DNA of 49,656 nucleotides from Streptomyces sp. SID11385 (GCF_010548245.1 NZ_JAAGLR010000492.1:1-49656), one strand, 5' to 3'. Positions 1 to 8,484 are shown, numbered from the stretch's first letter. Notes: a model not told the origin generated them from the sequence alone. Made by a program: numbers and translations.

Positions 1-608
1 CTGCTGGCTCATGTCCAGCAGCACTCGGACGCGGTGGGTGAGGTCGACTGGACGCTGGTCTGCGTGGACTCGACGACGGTGCGGGCGCATCAGCACGCGG
101 CCGGGGCCCGAAAAAGGGGCAGGTCCGGCCCGGTGAGGCGATCGGCCGGTCCCGCGGCGGGCTGACCACGAAGATCCACCTCGCCTGCGACGGGAACGGC
201 CGCCCGCTGGCCTTCACCCTGACCGCCGGGAACGTCAACGACTGCACCCAGTTCGAAGCCGTCATGGCCGGCATCCGCATCAACCGGCCGGGCCCGGGCC
301 GCCCCAGGACCCGGCCCGAACGCGTCGCGGCGGACAAGGGCTACTCGTCCCGGAAAATCCGCGCCTACCTTCGCAAGCGAGGCATCAAGAGCACGATCCC
401 GGAACGACTCGACCAGATCAACGGCCGCCTCAGCAGGGGCGAGAGGCTGTGCGGCCTCGACCGTGCCGCCTACCGGCGCCGCAACCTCGTCGAACGCTGC
501 TTCAGCAAACTCAAGCAGAACAAAGCCCTCGCCACCCGCTACGACAAACGAGCCCGCCACTACCAAGCCATGGTCACCCTCGCCTGCCTCCGCCTCTGGC
601 TCCCCTGA
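1..608 (+). pseudogene. IS5-family DDE transposase, 5'-truncated, in two overlapping frames
   Basis: The first frame enters from the left edge, carries the first catalytic Asp in DSTTVRAHQHAAGAR, and stops at 163-165. The rest (GRSRGGLTTKIHLACDG, then ADKGYSS with the second Asp, then [12 protein letters not shown] with the catalytic Glu) lies in the -1 frame and ends at 608. The switch falls at a run of five A and four G (111-119). Some IS5 elements (IS427-type) make transposase by -1 frameshifting on A-runs, so this may be programmed; a one-base loss in the A-run would look the same. The first ATG of the second frame is at 264, well downstream of the conserved start of that segment, so it is not the natural start. 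Family assignment is firm; activity is unknown. Confidence 0.75.
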
Positions 609-624
609 CTTTACGGACACGCCC
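1..624 (+). mobile_element. IS5-family insertion sequence, right part
   Basis: The left end lies outside the window. The right part carries a DDE transposase frame ending at 608. Sixteen bases further the sequence reads ACTTTACGGACACGCCC (608-624), which has the look of an IS5-family terminal inverted repeat (GGGCGTGTCCGTAAAGT when read inwards). Directly after it, at 625, an ABC transporter frame begins in mid-protein, so 624/625 is the likely insertion junction. The left terminus and target duplication cannot be seen, so the exact last base is inferred. Confidence 0.75.
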
Positions 625-1722
625 TACGGCAACCTGCGCGTGGACACGCTGATCGCGCCCATGTCCGTACTGACCAACATCCTCGGCTTGGTGGTGGCCA
701 TCGCCTTCACCGGCGGGGGCGCGGGGGTCGAGGAGATCGTCGTGGCCTTCACGTACTTCTCCAACGCCAGCGCGATCATGTTCGACTTCAACCAGATCTA
801 CCGGCGCCTGGAAAGCTCGGTGACCGAGGCCGCGCAGTTCACCGAACTGCTCCTCGACCCGCCGACGGTCCTCGATCCACCGGACCCCGAACCCCTCGCC
901 CCCACGGACTCCTCCGTCCGCTTCGAGGCCGTGACCTTCGCCCACGCCGGTGCGAGGCCGCTCTTCCAGGGCCTCGACCTGGACGTGCGCGCGGGTGCGC
1001 GGATCGGCCTCGTCGGCAGGTCCGGGGGCGGCAAGACCACGCTGACGCGGCTCCTGCTGCGGATGTCCGACATCGACGGCGGGCGCATCCTCGTCGGCGG
1101 TCAGGACATCAGCCGACTGCGCCAGCGGGACCTGCGCTCACTGATCGCGTACGTGCCGCAGGAACCCGCGATGTTCCACCGCAGCCTGCGCGACAACATC
1201 GCCTTCGCCCGGCCGGGGGCCACCGACGCGGAGGTCCGCGCGGCGGCACAGGCCGCGCACGTCACCGAGTTCGCCGATCAACTCGCCGAAGGCTTCGAGA
1301 CGTTGGTGGGGGAGCGGGGCGTCAAGCTCTCGGGTGGACAGCGCCAGCGCGTCGCGCTCGCGCGGGCCATCCTGCGCGACGCCCCCGTCCTGCTGCTCGA
1401 CGAGGCGACCAGCGCCCTGGACTCGGAGAGCGAGATCCTGGTGCAGGACGCCCTGTGGCGGCTGATGGAGGGCCGTACGGCGCTCGTCGTCGCCCACCGC
1501 CTGAGCACCGTGGCCGACATGGACAGCCTCGTCGTCCTCGATAAGGGCAGGGTCGTCGAACAGGGCAGCCACGAGGAACTGCTCGCCACGGACGGCGCCT
1601 ACGCGAGGCTCTGGCACCACCAGTCCGGCGGCTTCCTCGGCGAGAACGCCGACGGACAGCCCGCCGAGGCCCCCTTCGGCACCCCCCGGAGCGGGCTGCC
1701 CGGACCGGCGGGGGTCCGCTGA
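625..1722 (+). pseudogene. ABC exporter (fused TMD-NBD), N-terminus removed by the IS
   Basis: About 365 residues remain of a half-size ABC exporter that normally has 570-620. The frame starts abruptly at the IS junction with the last transmembrane segments (around [14 protein letters not shown] and [17 protein letters not shown]), followed by a complete nucleotide-binding domain: Walker [10 protein letters not shown] (about 1015-1041), Q-loop YVPQEP, signature LSGGQRQR, Walker [13 protein letters not shown] and H-loop VAHRLST. The missing front would hold four or so membrane helices. The reading frame continues upstream into IS sequence to an ATG at 463, so a hybrid polypeptide could be made, but it would lack most of the permease. 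Internal ATG at 661 could yield an NBD-only protein. The substrate cannot be told. Confidence 0.85.
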
Positions 1723-1732
1723 GGGGGCGCCA

Positions 1733-1793
1733 GTACAGGGCGCGGGGTACGGGGCGCCGGTACGGGGCGGGACCGCCGTCCGTGTACGGGGCG
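1733..1793 (+). repeat. Four imperfect copies of GTACGGGGCG
   Basis: Copies start at 1733 (GTACAGGGCG), 1747, 1760 and 1784. They lie just after the ABC stop codon. No function can be assigned. Confidence 0.6.
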
Positions 1794-1834
1794 CGCCTCG
1801 TCCAGCCCGTACGCGGCGCGCCCCGCACGGAAGG

Positions 1835-1869
1835 AGCCCGGCCGCCGGCCTCATGCCGGTGACCGGGCT
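1835..1869 (+). terminator. Hairpin after the ABC remnant
   Basis: AGCCCGG (1835-1841) pairs with CCGGGCT (1863-1869), and an inner CCGGC/GCCGG pair closes a short loop. There is no T-tract, as is common in Streptomyces. The 327-base stretch 1723-2049 otherwise holds only the short repeats and the promoter/operator at 1963-1992. Confidence 0.5.
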
Positions 1870-1962
1870 CCCGCGCGGAGGCGCGTCCGCGTGAGGCCGG
1901 GCAGGCCCGGCGAGGACGCCGCTCCTTTCTCCGCCGCGCCACGAAAAACCTGTGCCGATGCC

Positions 1963-1992
1963 TTGCTGTTATCACATATACAGCCCTAGTCT
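1963..1992 (+). promoter_or_regulatory. Promoter with GntR-type operator, site 1
   Basis: TGTTATCACATATACA (1967-1982) is an imperfect inverted repeat (TGTTAT-N4-TATACA). It sits between a possible -35 TTGCTG (1963-1968) and -10 TAGTCT (1987-1992), spaced 18 bases. The same TGTTATCA core occurs near 8495, 12182, 13105 and 13318, always before a gene of the catabolic island. A binding protein on the spacer would block transcription. Promoter boxes are inferred by eye. Confidence 0.65.
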
Positions 1993-2049
1993 CCCGGCAA
2001 CCGGTCTCTGGCGCCCGGCTGTTCGGAACAAACACACAGGAGCCCTCTC

Positions 2050-2946
2050 ATGGCAGCACCCCGCGAGCGATTGACCCTGGATGTCGGGGGCGTGAAGCTC
2101 ACCGCGCTTGTCGCCCGCCCGGAGGCGGTGCCCGAGGGCGGTCCGAAGCCGCTGATCGTGGCGCTGCACGGGGGCACGTACACGGCCGACTATTTTTCGG
2201 TGGAGGGTGGTTCCGCCGGGTCGTTCCTCGATGTGGCCGCCGCGCACGGGCATGTGGTCTTCGCCTTCGACCGGCCCGGTTACGGCGGCAGCGCGGTCTT
2301 CCCGCCCGCGGAGAACACCTTCACGCGGCACGCGGAGGTGCTGACGAGTGCGGTGGAGGCGGTCGCGGAGCAGGAAGGCGCGACGCAGGTGTTGCTCGTC
2401 GGGCACTCCATCGGCGGGATGATCGCGTTGATGATCGCCGCGCGGGCTCCGCGGCTTCCGCTGGTGGGGGTGTCGGCGACGGGCATGGGCGCGGTGATAC
2501 CTCCGGGCGGGGCCGCGGAGGCGCTGGCCGAGCTGCCCGCGGACGCGACGGTGGATCTTCCGTACGACCAGCGCGATCAGGTGATGTTCGGTCCGGCGGG
2601 GACGTTCCGGGAGGAGGCGGTGCGGCAGGCGCACGGGAGTTACGCGCCGACGCCCGCGATGGAGCTGATCCAGGCTCCCGCCTGGCCGCGTGAGCACTTG
2701 GGGGCGGTGGCGCCGGAGGTGCGGGTGCCGGTGCAGAACGTGCTGGCCGAGTACGACGCGTTGTGGGACAGCGCTCCGGAGAACGTGGCGCGATTCGCGT
2801 CGTTGTTCACGGCGGCGCCCTTCGTGGACGCGAGCGTGGCGCGGGGGACGGGGCACTGCCTCGACCACCATCTCCTGGGGTACGCGCTGCACTTGCGGCA
2901 GTTGGCGTTCGCCGAGGAGTGCGCGGCCCTGGACGGCCGGCGATGA
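2050..2946 (+). CDS. Alpha/beta-hydrolase
   Basis: This 298-residue cytosolic hydrolase has the alpha/beta fold pattern: HGG oxyanion region near residue 40, nucleophile elbow G-H-S-I-G-G with Ser120, a likely acidic residue in AEYDALWD near 236, and a catalytic His in GTGHCLDHH near 271. AGGAG ends about eight bases before the ATG. It is the first gene after operator site 1, and its last bases overlap the start of the FAD hydroxylase (ATGA), so the two are co-translated. In meta-cleavage pathways such hydrolases split the ring-fission product (MhpC/BphD type) or remove an ester from the substrate. The sequence alone does not decide between these. Confidence 0.85.
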   Translation: MAAPRERLTLDVGGVKLTALVARPEAVPEGGPKPLIVALHGGTYTADYFSVEGGSAGSFLDVAAAHGHVVFAFDRPGYGGSAVFPPAENTFTRHAEVLTSAVEAVAEQEGATQVLLVGHSIGGMIALMIAARAPRLPLVGVSATGMGAVIPPGGAAEALAELPADATVDLPYDQRDQVMFGPAGTFREEAVRQAHGSYAPTPAMELIQAPAWPREHLGAVAPEVRVPVQNVLAEYDALWDSAPENVARFASLFTAAPFVDASVARGTGHCLDHHLLGYALHLRQLAFAEECAALDGRR

Positions 2947-4562
2947 CCCGGACGCTGCCCGCGCGCGTCCCCGTCCTGATCGCGGGCGGCGGCCCCGTGG
3001 GTCTCGCCGCCGCCGTGGAGCTGGGCCGACGGGGCGTGAAGTGCCTGGTCGTCGAACCGCGTCGCACGGTCTCGCGCGCCCGCCCCCGGTGCAAGACGAT
3101 CAACGTGCGCACGATGGAGCACCTGCGCCGCTGGGGACTCGCGGGGCGGCTGCGCGCGCGTGCGCCGTTGCCGGTGGACTGGTCCAGCGACGTCGTCTTC
3201 TGCACCTCGCTGAGTGGCTGGGAACTCTCCCGCTTCACGGGGGTCCTGGGGCTGGCCGACGAGGGCGACCGCTTCGCCGAGACCGGGCAGCAGGCCCCGC
3301 AGTACGTCCTGGAGGACCTGCTGCGCGAAGCGGTCGGCGAACTCGACGCGTGTCACCTCGCCCTCGGCGGGCGTGTCGTCGCCCTGGAGCAGGACGCCGA
3401 CGAGGTGCGCGTCACGGTGGAGGACGAGGACGGCACCCGGCACGCCGTGGTCGCCGACTACGTACTCGGTTGTGACGGGCCGCGCAGTGTGGTGCGCGAG
3501 AGCATCGGCGCCCAGTACGTCGGCGGGAAGGCGCTCAGCCCCAACTTCGGGATGGTCTTCCGCAGCCGGGAGTTGTGGCAGCACGTGCGGCACGGGCCGG
3601 CGGTGCAGTACTGGGTGGTCAACTCGGTGGCGCCCGCGCTGGTGGGGCCGATCGACCGCGAGGGCACGTGGTGGGGCATCGCGTTCGGCGTCGACAAGGA
3701 GACCGGCACCCGGCAGGCGCGGCAGCTCATCGACGCCATGGCGGGCCGGGCGCTCGATGCCGAGGTCCTGTCGACCGACCCGTGGACCGCCCGCATGCAG
3801 GTCGTGGACCGCATGAGCCGCGGCCGTGTCTTCCTGGCCGGGGACGCCGCCCACCTCAACCCGCCCTTCGGCGGGCACGGGCTCAACACCGGTATCGGTG
3901 ACGCGGTCGATCTGGGCTGGAAACTCGCCGCCGTCCTCCAGGGCTGGGGCGGCCCCGCGCTGCTGGACAGTTACGAGGAGGAGCGCCGCCCGGTGCAGGA
4001 GGCGGTGGTGAGGGAAGCGACCGCGAACATGCGTGTCCTCTCCACCGACCTGGTCGAGGGCGACCTCGACGCCGAGAACCCGGCGGGCACCCGCGCTCGC
4101 ACCGCCACGGGCGCGCGCATCCAGGAGACCAAACGCGCCGAGTTCCACGCCCTCGGCCTCGTCCTGGACCTGCGGGTGGGCGAGGACTCCTCCGTCCTGC
4201 CCCCCGAGACCCCCGCCGGCGGCACGGCCGGTCTGCGCGCCGGGGTCCGCCTGCCCCACGCCCGCCTGACCGACGGCCGTTCCCTCTTCGACCTCCTCGG
4301 CCCCGCCCACACCCTGCTCCGCCTCGGGGAACACCCGGACGACGAAGGGCTCGTGGCCGCCGCCGCGGCGTGCGGCCTCCCGCTCACGGTCGCCGAGCCC
4401 GGGCCGCTCCTGAGCGCCGCGTACCGGGACGCGCTCGGCGCCCGGCTCGTACTCGTACGGCCCGACCAGGTCGTGGCCTGGTACGGGGACGCGGCGCCGG
4501 ACGACCCGGCGCGGCTGCTGCGCGTGCTCGGCGGACACGTCCCCCGGGTGCCGGTGTCCTGA
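2943..4562 (+). CDS. FAD-dependent aromatic hydroxylase (PheA/MhpA-like)
   Basis: The 539-residue protein is a class A flavoprotein monooxygenase. It has an N-terminal dinucleotide-binding motif GGGPVG (residues 15-20), the DG motif in GCDGPRSVVR, and the GD motif FLAGDAAHLNPPFGG near residue 300, followed by a helix GLNTGIGDAVDLGWKL and a C-terminal thioredoxin-like tail. The family hydroxylates phenolic rings with NAD(P)H and O2. The start at 2943 overlaps the stop of the hydrolase; a longer upstream frame would run through that gene and is rejected. Context suggests it makes a catechol-type compound for the dioxygenases of this island. Confidence 0.87.
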   Translation: MTRTLPARVPVLIAGGGPVGLAAAVELGRRGVKCLVVEPRRTVSRARPRCKTINVRTMEHLRRWGLAGRLRARAPLPVDWSSDVVFCTSLSGWELSRFTGVLGLADEGDRFAETGQQAPQYVLEDLLREAVGELDACHLALGGRVVALEQDADEVRVTVEDEDGTRHAVVADYVLGCDGPRSVVRESIGAQYVGGKALSPNFGMVFRSRELWQHVRHGPAVQYWVVNSVAPALVGPIDREGTWWGIAFGVDKETGTRQARQLIDAMAGRALDAEVLSTDPWTARMQVVDRMSRGRVFLAGDAAHLNPPFGGHGLNTGIGDAVDLGWKLAAVLQGWGGPALLDSYEEERRPVQEAVVREATANMRVLSTDLVEGDLDAENPAGTRARTATGARIQETKRAEFHALGLVLDLRVGEDSSVLPPETPAGGTAGLRAGVRLPHARLTDGRSLFDLLGPAHTLLRLGEHPDDEGLVAAAAACGLPLTVAEPGPLLSAAYRDALGARLVLVRPDQVVAWYGDAAPDDPARLLRVLGGHVPRVPVS

Positions 4563-4569
4563 ACGTACG

Positions 4570-4609
4570 GGCCTGGGGGGCCGTCCCGCACGGGGCGGCC
4601 CCCCAGGCC
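4570..4609. terminator. Strong bidirectional terminator
   Basis: A perfect 14-bp stem (4570-4583 with 4596-4609, GGCCTGGGGGGCCG and its complement), whose loop can pair further, lies between two convergent genes. Confidence 0.8.
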
Positions 4610-4633
4610 GCTCGGCCGCCGTCCGGCCGCCGC

Positions 4634-5434
4634 TCAGCCGCCGTTCAGCCAGTCGCGCACCTTCGCGTAGAAGGCGGCCACCTCCTCGGGGCGGTCGTCG
4701 CCGAGTTCGGCTTCCGGCACGACGAGGCGCGTCCCCGTGAGCGTGGTCTCCTCGTACACCGCGTCGAGGGAGAGGACGCGCCACTCGTCCGCGCGCCGCT
4801 CCACGCGGTAGTTGAGCCGCGCGTCCGCGAGGAGCCGGGCCCGTACCCCGTCGATCGTGACGGCGAAACGGATCGTGACGGGGGCCTCGACGTGCGCGCG
4901 GTCGCCGTGCACGCGCGCGGCGGGCGCGTGCACCTGGTGCGCGGCGAGCCGCGCCTCGTGCGCGAAGGGCTTGCGGTGCGTCCCGGCACGTACCGTCCCC
5001 GGCACGTCGATGTTCTGGAGGTAGTGCATCGGCTGGAGGATTGTGAACGGGACGGGCGACTGGAGCACGAACCGTTCGACGGCGAGTTTCGCCTGGTGGT
5101 TGAGGAGTGCCTCGATCTGCGGGTGCACGACGGAGAACTGCACGAAGTGGCCGACGCCCGCGCGGCGCGCCTCGGCGACGACGGCGTGCCCGATCTCCGC
5201 CTCGCGGTGGTGGAAGAGCGGGCCGATGTGCACGACCGTCTCGACGCCCGCCATCGCCTCGCGCCGCCGGGCGGGTTCGAGGAGGTCGGCGACGAGGGTT
5301 TCCTTCGCGCCGAGCGCGCGCAGTTCGCCGACCGAGGGGGCGATGTCGACGGCGCGGACGGGCTTGCCCTCGTGGACGAGTGCCCGCACGAGGCTGCGCC
5401 CGGTGCGTCCGGCGGCGGCGGTGACCAGAATCAA
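4634..5434 (-). CDS. NmrA-type NAD(P)-binding protein fused to an NTF2/SnoaL-like tail
   Basis: The start is TTG at 5434 with GGAGG five bases upstream; the frame stays open further back but without support. Residues 1 to about 155 follow the NmrA/atypical SDR pattern: Rossmann motif TAAAGRTGRS, then VVHIGPLFHHREAEIGHAVV and PFTILQPMHYLQNIDV. From about residue 165 the sequence changes character (VRVHGDRAHVE-like start, then RLNYRVERRADEWRVLSLDAVYEETTL), which resembles the C-terminal half of NTF2/SnoaL-like proteins. The missing pieces are the NmrA C-terminal half and the NTF2 N-terminal half. This looks like an in-frame deletion joining two neighbouring genes. Whether the chimera is functional is unknown. 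Confidence 0.7.
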   Translation of the reverse strand: MILVTAAAGRTGRSLVRALVHEGKPVRAVDIAPSVGELRALGAKETLVADLLEPARRREAMAGVETVVHIGPLFHHREAEIGHAVVAEARRAGVGHFVQFSVVHPQIEALLNHQAKLAVERFVLQSPVPFTILQPMHYLQNIDVPGTVRAGTHRKPFAHEARLAAHQVHAPAARVHGDRAHVEAPVTIRFAVTIDGVRARLLADARLNYRVERRADEWRVLSLDAVYEETTLTGTRLVVPEAELGDDRPEEVAAFYAKVRDWLNGG

Positions 5435-5543
5435 GAGAACCTCCGGTGGTCCCCGCCCCGGTCGCTCGCGCGCCCAGGCGGGAGGTGAACGGACAAGGAC
5501 AGACGTGCTCGGGAGTCCACCGGGCGGCCGGGCGCCGTGCCCG

Positions 5544-5587
5544 GGGCCCTTGGGGCCGTCCCCGCGAGGGAGCGGCCCCAAGGGCCC
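5544..5587. terminator. Hairpin terminator
   Basis: GGGCCCTTGGGGCCG (5544-5558) pairs perfectly with 5573-5587 around a 14-base loop. It lies just downstream of the minus-strand gene ending at 5595 and separates that operon from the fused NmrA gene. Confidence 0.8.
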
Positions 5588-5594
5588 GTGCCGC

Positions 5595-6239
5595 TCAGTG
5601 CGCGACGGCGAAGCGGGCCCTGCGGTGCGCCGGGCGCTCGATCTCGTCCACGAACGCGAGGGCGTAGTCGGCCCCCGAGATCGCCGACTTGCCCTCGGCG
5701 TCGTTCAGCGGCAGTTCGCCGCCGAGCTGGTAGGTGCCGGTCGTCTCGCCCGGTGCGTAGGAGCCGAAGCCCATCGGCGGGGTCAGCACGAACCAGTCGA
5801 GGCCGGCCTCGCTCGACAGCAGGGCCTGGAGCACCGCCTCGGCGACCTCCGAGTAGGGCCGGTACTGCGCGGGGTACTCGGGCAGCTCGAAGATCTTCGG
5901 GCCGTTCTCGGCGACCCGCAGGGTCCCGGCCCCGCCGATCACGCCGAGCCGTGCGCCGTTCTGCCGCGCCAGCTCGGCGATCTTGGCGTTGACCTCCACG
6001 AAGGACTCGGTGAGGTCGCCGCTGGGCGCGAGCGCCACCACGATCACCTCCGCCCCCGCGACGGCTTCGGCGAGCGCCTTTTCGTCGAGCACCGAGCCGG
6101 TGACGACGGTGACGTTCGCCTGCTCCGCGGCGGGCGCCGTGCGGCTGAACGAGACGACCTCGTGCCCGCGCGAGGCGGCCTCGCGGACGATGTGGCCGCC
6201 GGCGTATCCGGTGCCTCCCAGGACGGCGATACGGGTCAT
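5595..6239 (-). CDS. NAD(P)H-binding oxidoreductase (atypical SDR)
   Basis: The 214-residue protein begins with IAVLGGTGYAGGHIVREA, a GxxGxxG Rossmann motif, and matches the NAD(P)-binding 'NAD(P)H-binding/YwnB-like' group: short, no classical YxxxK pair, with WFVLTPP in the middle. A ribosome site (AAGGAG) lies just before the ATG. It is the last gene of the minus-strand unit led by operator site 2. Family members are flavin or quinone reductases or orphan redox proteins; the exact role here cannot be told. Confidence 0.75.
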   Translation of the reverse strand: MTRIAVLGGTGYAGGHIVREAASRGHEVVSFSRTAPAAEQANVTVVTGSVLDEKALAEAVAGAEVIVVALAPSGDLTESFVEVNAKIAELARQNGARLGVIGGAGTLRVAENGPKIFELPEYPAQYRPYSEVAEAVLQALLSSEAGLDWFVLTPPMGFGSYAPGETTGTYQLGGELPLNDAEGKSAISGADYALAFVDEIERPAHRRARFAVAH

Positions 6240-6306
6240 GCGCGCTCCTTCGACGGGCGCCGGACACGGTGTCGCGGCGCGGTGCGAGCCGTGGCGACCT
6301 CGTGCG

Positions 6307-6768
6307 TCACCGCGGGCTCTCGGCCGAGGTTACGAGCGGGCTCCCGCTTACCTGCACGTACGCTTCCCTTACCGCCGGGACGAGCGCCCGGGACGCGGCG
6401 AGGTCCGCCCTTTCGGCGCGCAGCTTGAGGATGTCCCCGGCCCGCCGGTCGGCCGGCACCTCGGGGGTGCGGGCGGCGACGAGGGCGTGGAAGTGCGGGT
6501 AGTTCTCGCCGAACATGAGCATGTACGTGGTCTCCGCGCCGGTGGCGAGGGTGACCGCCTTGACGAGGTCCCTGGCCCGGCGCCCGAAGGTGTCCGCCTC
6601 CTCGTCGTCGAGGCCGGTGAGGCGCTCGGTGTGGCGGCGGGCCCGCAGGAAGTACCAGCCGGGGACGTCGTAGCCGGGGACGACCTCGGCGGCCCACAGT
6701 TCGTCGCGGAAGACCACGTCGGTCTCCTCGGCGTCGTCCAGGCCGCAGATGAGGCAGTCGTCGTGCAT
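6307..6768 (-). CDS. HIT-like protein
   Basis: The 153-residue protein opens with CLICGL, a zinc-knuckle-like start common in HIT proteins, and has a HIT-type motif YPHFHALVAAR near residue 92. In the canonical HxHxHxx pattern the first two His are present (the middle one is the nucleophile), but the third is replaced by Leu. HIT proteins hydrolyse or transfer nucleotidyl groups. Its place between a ring-fission hydratase and an oxidoreductase is unusual. It may be a decayed or repurposed HIT fold. Confidence 0.7.
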   Translation of the reverse strand: MHDDCLICGLDDAEETDVVFRDELWAAEVVPGYDVPGWYFLRARRHTERLTGLDDEEADTFGRRARDLVKAVTLATGAETTYMLMFGENYPHFHALVAARTPEVPADRRAGDILKLRAERADLAASRALVPAVREAYVQVSGSPLVTSAESPR

Positions 6769-6847
6769 GGGGTGTTTCCTTCCGGTGGGGAGGCTCCCGG
6801 CGCGGAGTGCCGCCGGGGGAGTGCGGGTGGTGCGCTCGGCGGCCGGT

Positions 6848-7708
6848 TCAGTCGCGGGCGCGGAAGCGGGTGGTGAGCGCGCCGATGCCCTCGATGCTCG
6901 TGACGAGCGTGTCGCCGGGCCGGAGGAGCACGTGCGGCTCGCGGGCGAAGCCGATGCCGGCCGGGGTGCCGGTGAAGATCAGGTCGCCCGGCCACAGCGT
7001 GACGACCGCCGAGAGCCGCGCGATCATCTCGGCGACGGGGAAGATCATCTGCTTGGTGCGGGAGTCCTGCATCGTGGTGCCGTTGAGGACGCAGCCGATG
7101 GCGAGGTCGTCGGCGTCCTCGAACTCGTCGGGCGTGACGACGGCCGGGCCGATCGGCGAGAAGCCGGGGAAGGACTTGCCGAGACTGAACTGCGGGGGCG
7201 CGGGCGGCCCGAGCTGGGTGTCGCGCTCGGAGAGGTCCTGCCCCACCGTGAGCCCGGCGACGTACTCCCAGGCGTCCTCCGCCACGATCCGGTGGCACTC
7301 CCTTCCGATGACGACGACCAGCTCGGCCTCGAAGTCGTTCGAGCCGGGCGGGAGGGCGACCTCGGCCTCGGGGCCGGTGATCGAGGAGGGGAACTTGGTG
7401 AAGACGACCATGGAGCCGGGGGAGGTGTCAAGGCCCGCTTCCTCGGCGTGGTCACGGTAGTTGAGGCCGATCCCGAAGACCTGCCCCGGCCGTGGCACGG
7501 GTGCCCCCAGCTCCTTGCCGTCCACGGCGCGGGCAGCTGACTGGCGTACTTCCGCAGGCAGTTGGGCCGCCCACTCGCGCAGCTCGTCCCAACGGGCGTA
7601 CGCGGACTGGGGTTCCGCCTCGAAGCGGCCCCCGCTCGCCTCCGCGACGTCGATGACCCCGGAGTCGGTGAGCAGCCCGAGCCGCCCGGCCGCGTTGACA
7701 ATGCGCAT
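6848..7708 (-). CDS. Fumarylacetoacetate hydrolase family protein
   Basis: The 286-residue protein has the FAH C-terminal domain: GIGLNYRDHAEEAG at about 93-106, acidic metal ligands in NDFEAELVVVIG, an Asp in VGQDLSERD, GKSFPGFSPIGP, and GTPAGIGFA. GAGGAAG precedes the ATG. Family members hydrolyse C-C bonds of acylpyruvates or hydrate/decarboxylate 2-hydroxymuconate-type acids. Next to a (broken) extradiol dioxygenase and under operator site 2, a role on ring-cleavage products is likely. Which of these reactions it performs is open. Confidence 0.85.
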   Translation of the reverse strand: MRIVNAAGRLGLLTDSGVIDVAEASGGRFEAEPQSAYARWDELREWAAQLPAEVRQSAARAVDGKELGAPVPRPGQVFGIGLNYRDHAEEAGLDTSPGSMVVFTKFPSSITGPEAEVALPPGSNDFEAELVVVIGRECHRIVAEDAWEYVAGLTVGQDLSERDTQLGPPAPPQFSLGKSFPGFSPIGPAVVTPDEFEDADDLAIGCVLNGTTMQDSRTKQMIFPVAEMIARLSAVVTLWPGDLIFTGTPAGIGFAREPHVLLRPGDTLVTSIEGIGALTTRFRARD

Positions 7709-7860
7709 ACGGTCTTCCTCCCAGCGGCGACGGCGCGCCGCGGTGTGTGGGGTGTGTGATGTGTGGTGTGCCGTGCGCCCGGTGGAAGGGGCACGGCGGT
7801 GCGTACGGGCACGGCGGTACGGGGCGCCGGCCGGGGCCGGCCAGGAACCGCCCGTGCGGC

Positions 7861-8354
7861 TCAGCCCATGACCGGCGCGGGCAGCTCCGGGCTCACCCGC
7901 AGGGCCCAGGCACGGGTCTGGATCTCCTCGGCGGGGGTGCCCGCCCTGCGCGCCTCGATCATCAGCTCGGGCCGGAAGAGGACACCGATGGGGTCGGCGT
8001 CGTACTCGGGGCCCTCCATGCAGGCGGTGGCCGCCTCGGCGGTGGCGAAGTTGTCGACCTGCATCTCGACCTTGTTGCCGTCCGGGTCCTCGTAGTAGAG
8101 CGAGGTGGTGACCCCGTGCTGCACCGGCTGCCAGGGCTCGATGCCCTGTTCGCGCAGCTCCTGGTAGCGCTCCAGGAGGTCGTCGAGGTGGTCGAAGGTG
8201 TACGCGACGTGGTTGACGACGGCGGCCCTCGGTGATGTGCGCTCCAGGTCCGGCAGGTCGGCGAGCGCGATGCGGTGGTGCTCGTCGTCGAAGGTCAGGA
8301 AGTCAGCCCGTGCCCCTCGTAGACGACGTGGGCGAACTTGGGCGCGGCGGTCAT
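7861..8354 (-). pseudogene. Extradiol (VOC) dioxygenase, deleted and frameshifted
   Basis: From ATG 8354, preceded by GGAGG, the frame reads MTAAPKFAHVVYEGHGLTS and stops at once. The rest of a good VOC dioxygenase (FLTFDDEHHR, VNHVAYTFDHLDDLLERY, HGVTTSLYYEDPDGNKVEMQV) continues in the next frame to 7861. Compared with the intact paralogue at 11497-12078, 22 codons are missing between two HVV-coding direct repeats, and one base is missing after the Leu codon of GHGL. The retained part still has the three metal-ligand positions, but no intact protein can be made. Downstream genes may still be transcribed from operator site 2. Confidence 0.88.
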
Positions 8355-8484
8355 GCGGGGCCTCCGGTACGGGAGCGGGGGTAGGGGAAGGGCGGGCGGC
8401 GAGGGCTCAACGGGCACCCCACAGCCGTGCGTACGTGTCGCGGAAGGAACCGTCCGTGAACCACGTACCGGGCCCTCCGGGATG

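Noticed and set aside
463..624. Start of the ABC gene within the IS
   Set aside because: The segment is out-of-frame transposase sequence. It only extends the frame by chance and encodes no permease helix.
2640..4784. 714-codon open frame on the minus strand opposite the FAD hydroxylase
   Set aside because: It mirrors the real gene, has no domain and consists of repetitive Arg/Gly/Pro-rich sequence, as expected from a high-GC antisense frame.
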